A stretch of DNA of 64,000 nucleotides from Dyadobacter arcticus. GTDB taxonomy: Bacteria; Bacteroidota; Bacteroidia; Cytophagales; Spirosomataceae. Where the stretch lies: assembly GCF_011762185.1 (NCBI RefSeq), contig NZ_JAASQJ010000002.1, positions 248,001-312,000 of the forward strand, read 5' to 3'. This document shows positions 60,140-64,000 of this stretch, piece by piece. Positions within the stretch are counted from its first letter, which is position 1; each line of letters opens with the position of its first letter. The translations under genes and the position numbers were made by a program. Under the pieces are notes generated by a model. That model saw nothing but the letters and a program-made list of their open reading frames with translations, made no database searches and was not told the DNA's origin.

Positions 60140-60988
60140 ATGAAGACAAATTTATTCAAATTATTGACGGTACTGTTACTGCTAACTGTATTCTCGGCTT
60201 GTGAAGATCACAATCTACCAAGCGATGTAATCGAACAAAAGGGATTGCTTTTGAGCCCTGAACAAGAATTCCCTGTAAAGCAAAGCGAGGCTTATGGTTG
60301 GGCTGATGTATCCTACAACAAGACAACGAAGCTTCTTAGTTACACGATTAAGTGGTATAATTTATCTGGTCTGCCCACAGGAGCGCACATGCATGGTACC
60401 GCATTGCGTGGTGCCAATGCCAGCATTAAACACGATTTCTTTGCATCAATCCCAAAAACAACAACAGGTACTTACTCGGGTAGTGTGCTGGTCGATGGCA
60501 TTGCGATCAATGAGACGGATTTGTTGAATGGCCTCTATTATTTCAATTTCCATACAGCTCTTAACCCGGGTGGCGAGATCAGAGGCCAGATAGAATTTTA
60601 TAATCAGCCGCACATTATCAGCAAAAAGGGTTTGTCCATTGATGTAATGCAAGAAGTACCTGCCAAAAATACCCTTGCGATGGGTACGGCAGATGTATCT
60701 TACAATAAGAATACAAAAGTGCTCAGCTATTACCTCACCTGGAAAAACCTGACTAGCATTCCAACCGGAGCGCACATTCACGGCACAGCTGCCAGAGGCG
60801 TAAATGCTCCGATTAAGCATGATTTTTTCGATTTAATTCCCAAGAAACTTGCAGGAGCCTACTCCGGTTCTGTTTTGGTTGACGGAACCGCCATTAATGA
60901 AACTGATTTACTGAATGGCAGGTATTATTTCAACATCCATAACATCATTTATCCGGGTGGAGAAATTCGTGGACAAATTGAATTCTAA
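60140..60988 (+). CDS. CHRD-domain lipoprotein with two tandem CHRD domains
   Basis: This 282-residue protein has a lipoprotein signal ending in VFSACEDHN. Two CHRD domains (about 35-155 and 165-282) share duplicated motifs: ADVSYNKTTKLLSYTIKWYN / ADVSYNKNTKVLSYYLTWKN, PTGAHMHGTALRG / PTGAHIHGTAARG, and INETDLLNGLYYFNFHT / INETDLLNGRYYFNIHN. Each ends in PGGEIRGQIEF. CHRD domains are beta-sandwiches first described in chordin; the bacterial role is unknown. A strong hairpin follows. Confidence 0.92.
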   Translation: MKTNLFKLLTVLLLLTVFSACEDHNLPSDVIEQKGLLLSPEQEFPVKQSEAYGWADVSYNKTTKLLSYTIKWYNLSGLPTGAHMHGTALRGANASIKHDFFASIPKTTTGTYSGSVLVDGIAINETDLLNGLYYFNFHTALNPGGEIRGQIEFYNQPHIISKKGLSIDVMQEVPAKNTLAMGTADVSYNKNTKVLSYYLTWKNLTSIPTGAHIHGTAARGVNAPIKHDFFDLIPKKLAGAYSGSVLVDGTAINETDLLNGRYYFNIHNIIYPGGEIRGQIEF

Positions 60989-61053
60989 AAATGCTGACCT
61001 AACTCCTGACCGATGTGGTCTCGGGGAAATCAGGGTTGATATTGCATGATGAA

Positions 61054-61086
61054 GCGGCCGTCTCAAATGTGAAATGAGACGGCCGC
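61054..61086 (+). terminator. Hairpin terminator after the CHRD gene
   Basis: GCGGCCGTCTCA (61054-61065) pairs perfectly with TGAGACGGCCGC (61075-61086) across a 9-nt loop. A short T-run follows. It lies 66 bp after the CHRD stop and before the convergent Kup gene. Confidence 0.8.
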
Positions 61087-61180
61087 GTTTGCTTAAAACG
61101 GCATCGACACCTACTCCGCACCAGGACGAATATTAAGAATTGTTAATTTAGGATTGAAGAATAAATGGAACTTGATAATC

Positions 61181-63155
61181 CTAAATCCTCACCAGTGTGA
61201 TCTGATCAGCCTTGGCGAAGACGAGCGGATATCTCTCCCAAATGACATTACTCGCATCCAACCCAAAATTGACATCCTCCTTTACCCCGATCAATTTCAA
61301 ATTATAATAGGATTTGATTAGAAAATTACGCCAGTATGGCAAATTATTGTCATAAGACAAAAAGGAATTGGCAACCACGAAACGATAATCCCCAAAATCA
61401 TCCGTATCATATTTTCTCTCTTCGGACTTTTCATAACTCAGTTCTCCTTTGGCCATGAGCTCCATGGCGATCTTGCGAAAAAACAGGTCCACTTTCGGTT
61501 CAATACGGAAACCGATGTGCAAAACGACATGATAAACGTCGTTGATAGCCAAGGCGCTGGCCTCGTATTGTAATGTGTATGGCTCATCAGTTACCTTTAC
61601 ATGCAGGAACCAGTAAATGTCTGCCCGCTTGGCAGGTGCTTGGAAAATAGAATCAAGCACCCTGTTTTCAATGGTGTCAGGGCTATCTGATGAAGTCAAA
61701 TAAATCAGGTTAGTAGCATGGTTGCGAATCTTGCTATTGGTGCTCAAATCTTTGAGTTTTTGCAAAACAAGCGGTGATAACTGCGTCCTGGCAATCAGCT
61801 TATCTTGAGAAGTTTTGCCATAATACCAGATCAACATAAGTCCCGTAAGCAAGCCCCCAACGACCAGCATTATCCAGCCGCCCTCATGAAGTTTTTGAAG
61901 ATTTGCAATCAAGAAAGACATTTCAACGGCCAAAAAAAGCGAAGTAATAAGCACGATAGCGATCAATGGCACTTTTCTTATCTTTAGATACAGCGTGATC
62001 AGAAACGTAGTAATAAGCATGGTCAAGGTCACTGAAAGCCCGAATGCAGCTTCCATGTTTTTGGACTCCCTAAAATGGAGTACCATCAGGATACAGGCCA
62101 CCATCAAAAACCAGTTAAAAAAAGGAATGTACATCTGTCCCTTAATACTTCCGGGGAAAACGACCCGGTTTCGGGGCCATAAGCCCAGGCGGATTGCTTC
62201 ATTGACCAGCGTAAAGCAGCCGCTGATCAGTGCCTGGCTGGCAATGACGGTAGCCCAGCGATGCCGGGATGACGGAAGGGATATAAATGGCCTCCGGGAT
62301 AATATTGTAAAATGGGCTCAGGTCATTGGCAACACCGTTATTAAGCAGCCAGGCCGTTTGGCCACCATAGGAAAGCAGGAGGGTTATTTTAATATAGATC
62401 CAGCTAACTCGAATATTATTTCTTCCCACATGTCCCATATCGCTGTACAAGGCTTCCGCTCCGGTGGTGCAAAGAAATATGCCCCCCAGAAACCAGAACC
62501 CGCCAGGAAAATCACTTAAAAGCTTATAAGCATAGTACGGATTTATCGCCTTTAAAACGGACGGATTTGAAAAGATCGAGAGCAAGCCAATGCCCCCAAT
62601 AAAGGAAAACCAGATCAGCATAATAGGGCCGAAAAACTTGCCGATCTGCTGGGTACCGAGCTGCTGGATCAGAAAAAGGAAAACGATAATGGCAATTACA
62701 ATCGGCACTGTATCAAGATCCGGATTGAATTTTTGCAAACCCTCGATAGCTGATGCTACCGAAATAGGAGGTGTGATGATCCCATCTGCAATTAAAAAAG
62801 CGCCCCCCATCACTGCCAGCACCACTGCCCACTTGCCAAAATAACTGCGGATCAACGTGTAAAGCGAGAAAATGCCCCCCTCCCCGTTATTGTCGGCCGT
62901 GAGCGTGATAATGATGTATTTGAGCGTTGTTTGAAGGGTAAGTGTCCAGATAATACAACTCAGAATGCCCAGCGCTTTTACTGGATTGACCACCTCACCG
63001 GAATGAAACAACGCATTAAGGGTATACAAAGGAGAAGTGCCGATATCGCCAAATACAATGCCCGTTGCAAGCAATACCCCCGCCAGCTTAACCCTGCTAT
63101 GAAACTCCTGAATGTTGTAGTGTTGGTCCAAAATAAGGTGCTGATTATTTAGCAA
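61181..63155 (-). pseudogene. kup: Kup potassium transporter, split by a one-base frameshift
   Basis: The 5' part (63155-62199) encodes the N-terminal Kup/HAK region: LAGVLLATGIVFGDIGTSPL, GGIFSLYTLIRSYFGKW and GGAFLIADGIITPPISVASA, plus ten or so transmembrane helices. It runs into nonsense after SVIPASLGY. The 3' part continues in another frame: ATVIASQALISG, then MYIPFFNWFLMVACI and the rest of the membrane and C-terminal cytoplasmic domain (KNMEAAFGLSVTLTMLITTF). Removing one G in the run at plus 62254-62256 (CCC) restores a single normal gene of about 655 residues. A true mutation or homopolymer error cannot be separated here. It lies 11 bp behind the kinase gene. Confidence 0.9.
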
Positions 63156-63166
63156 AAAGATATTAC

Positions 63167-64000
63167 CTACGCCTTGGCAAGCTGGAAATAAAAGGTACTG
63201 CCCATGCCAATCTCGCTGTTAACGCCAATGGCCCCTCCTTGGGCCTCAATAAATTCCTTACTGATCGCAAGCCCCAAGCCCGTTCCGGTCTTCGAACTGC
63301 CAGGCACTTGAAAATACCTGTCAAATATTTTGTTTCGGTACCGGCTATCGATGCCTTTTCCTTCGTCCCGCACCGAGAACCTGACACCGTTTTGCCCATC
63401 CCTGATTTCCAGCAGCAACCGGCCCTCTTGCTGTGAGTAGCGGATCGCATTGGTCAAAAAATTGATAAGCACCCAAGCTGTTTTTTCCATGTCCGCTTTT
63501 ACATCCGGCAAATTTTCATCTGTTTGTACCACCAGTTCGATCCCCTTCTGTTCCATGGAAAGCTTCACGGCATCCAGGGCATATTGCATGATAGAAGCCG
63601 GGCTGCTTGGCTGGATACTAAGCTGAATATTACCCGTCTCCACTTGTGACATATTCAGAAGCTCACCGGTAATTTTTAAAAGCCTGTTGCTATCTTCCTT
63701 GATGCTTTCCATCAACTGCTTTTGCTCTTCATTAAGCATACCGGTTTGCTGGCTTTCCAAAAGTTGCAAGCTCATTTTAATAGAAGAAATTGGTGTTTTC
63801 AGCTCATGGGAAACCGTCGCAATAAAATTGGTTTTGGCAAAATCCAGTTCTTTGAATGGGGTAATATTCTTCAAAAGGATTACCTGTCCAATAAATTTCT
63901 TCTGACGCTCCCCGGTCGGAATGATTGTTATATCGACAACTTCCTTTTCAAAATAACTTTCTTTGTCGTCCGCGTAAATTTTAAGTGACGGCGTGGTTTT
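63167..64000 (-). CDS. Sensor histidine kinase, C-terminal part, runs off the window
   Basis: The leftward frame is open to the window edge (64000), so at least 278 C-terminal residues are visible. It starts with a PAS-like end (YFEKEVVDITIIPTGERQKK, IGQVILLKNITPFKELD). HisKA follows (FIATVSHELKTPISSIKMSL) with the phospho-acceptor His. HATPase_c has NFLTNAIRYSQQ (N-box), DEGKGID (G1) and SSKTGTGLGLAISKEF (G2). The Kup gene is 11 bp downstream on the same strand, so a role in potassium homeostasis, for example a kdp-linked kinase, is plausible but not provable from this window. Confidence 0.88.
   Translation of the reverse strand, partial: KTTPSLKIYADDKESYFEKEVVDITIIPTGERQKKFIGQVILLKNITPFKELDFAKTNFIATVSHELKTPISSIKMSLQLLESQQTGMLNEEQKQLMESIKEDSNRLLKITGELLNMSQVETGNIQLSIQPSSPASIMQYALDAVKLSMEQKGIELVVQTDENLPDVKADMEKTAWVLINFLTNAIRYSQQEGRLLLEIRDGQNGVRFSVRDEGKGIDSRYRNKIFDRYFQVPGSSKTGTGLGLAISKEFIEAQGGAIGVNSEIGMGSTFYFQLAKA

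Overview
The window looks like a chromosome segment from a Bacteroidota bacterium of the order Cytophagales, probably a Dyadobacter/Spirosoma-like genus (inference from gene content, not from a marker gene). The evidence is TonB-dependent receptors with CarboxypepD_reg N-termini, a DUF4249/TonB-receptor pair, two proteins with type IX secretion (T9SS) C-terminal sorting domains, 7TM-DISM histidine kinase and 7TM-AraC architectures, Bacteroidetes-type TAnnTTTG -7 elements, and a CTnDOT-like conjugative module.

Layout. (1) 1-4.9 kb: the end of an integrative conjugative element. It holds the C-terminal part of TraN, a cargo protein, two paralogous winged-helix proteins around an excisionase-like HTH, and a DUF932 protein. 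A tRNA-Ser-like 3' end follows, with a strong terminator and an integrase cut down to its N-terminus. (2) 5-12.3 kb: a 7TM histidine kinase convergent with a NarL-type response regulator, a decayed second copy of that regulator, and a 1385-residue T9SS beta-helix/HYR surface protein. (3) 12.4-20.7 kb: gene remnants, a Crp/Fnr regulator with two small membrane proteins, a DUF4249/TonB-receptor pair, and a hydrolase that has lost its catalytic middle. (4) 20.8-28.0 kb: a cluster under two HxlR regulators. It encodes truncated haemoglobin, two ABM-fold proteins, a cyclase, a DJ-1/PfpI protein, a flavodoxin-like quinone reductase and an SMP-30-like protein, and is best read as an electrophile/quinone/oxygen stress island. 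(5) 28-32 kb: a glycosyltransferase and a VOC protein among decayed genes (frameshifted CarboxypepD_reg protein, DUF4304, AbiEii fragment) and copies of a 27-bp palindrome. (6) 32.3-47.3 kb: M16 peptidase, broken S8 peptidase, two lipoproteins, AraC regulator plus TonB receptor, a divergent MarR/VOC pair with a clear double operator, a second T9SS protein and an extended SDR. (7) 47.6-52.1 kb: a ModE-type regulator, a TonB receptor with a ModE-like operator, a dihaem cytochrome c peroxidase and a molybdopterin-fold protein. (8) 52.3-64 kb: ABC permease, TonB receptor, serine hydrolase, P1 peptidase, two-domain CHRD lipoprotein, a frameshifted Kup potassium transporter and a sensor kinase running off the end.

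Two themes stand out. First, at least a dozen genes are truncated, internally deleted, frameshifted or stopped. Most lesions are deletions without a visible insertion sequence, so the segment is either a decaying accessory region or carries assembly errors at a few single-base sites. Second, regulator/target pairs with visible operators (MarR/VOC, ModE/TonB receptor) allow specific functional predictions. I found no rRNA, no complete tRNA, no CRISPR array and no intact insertion sequence.
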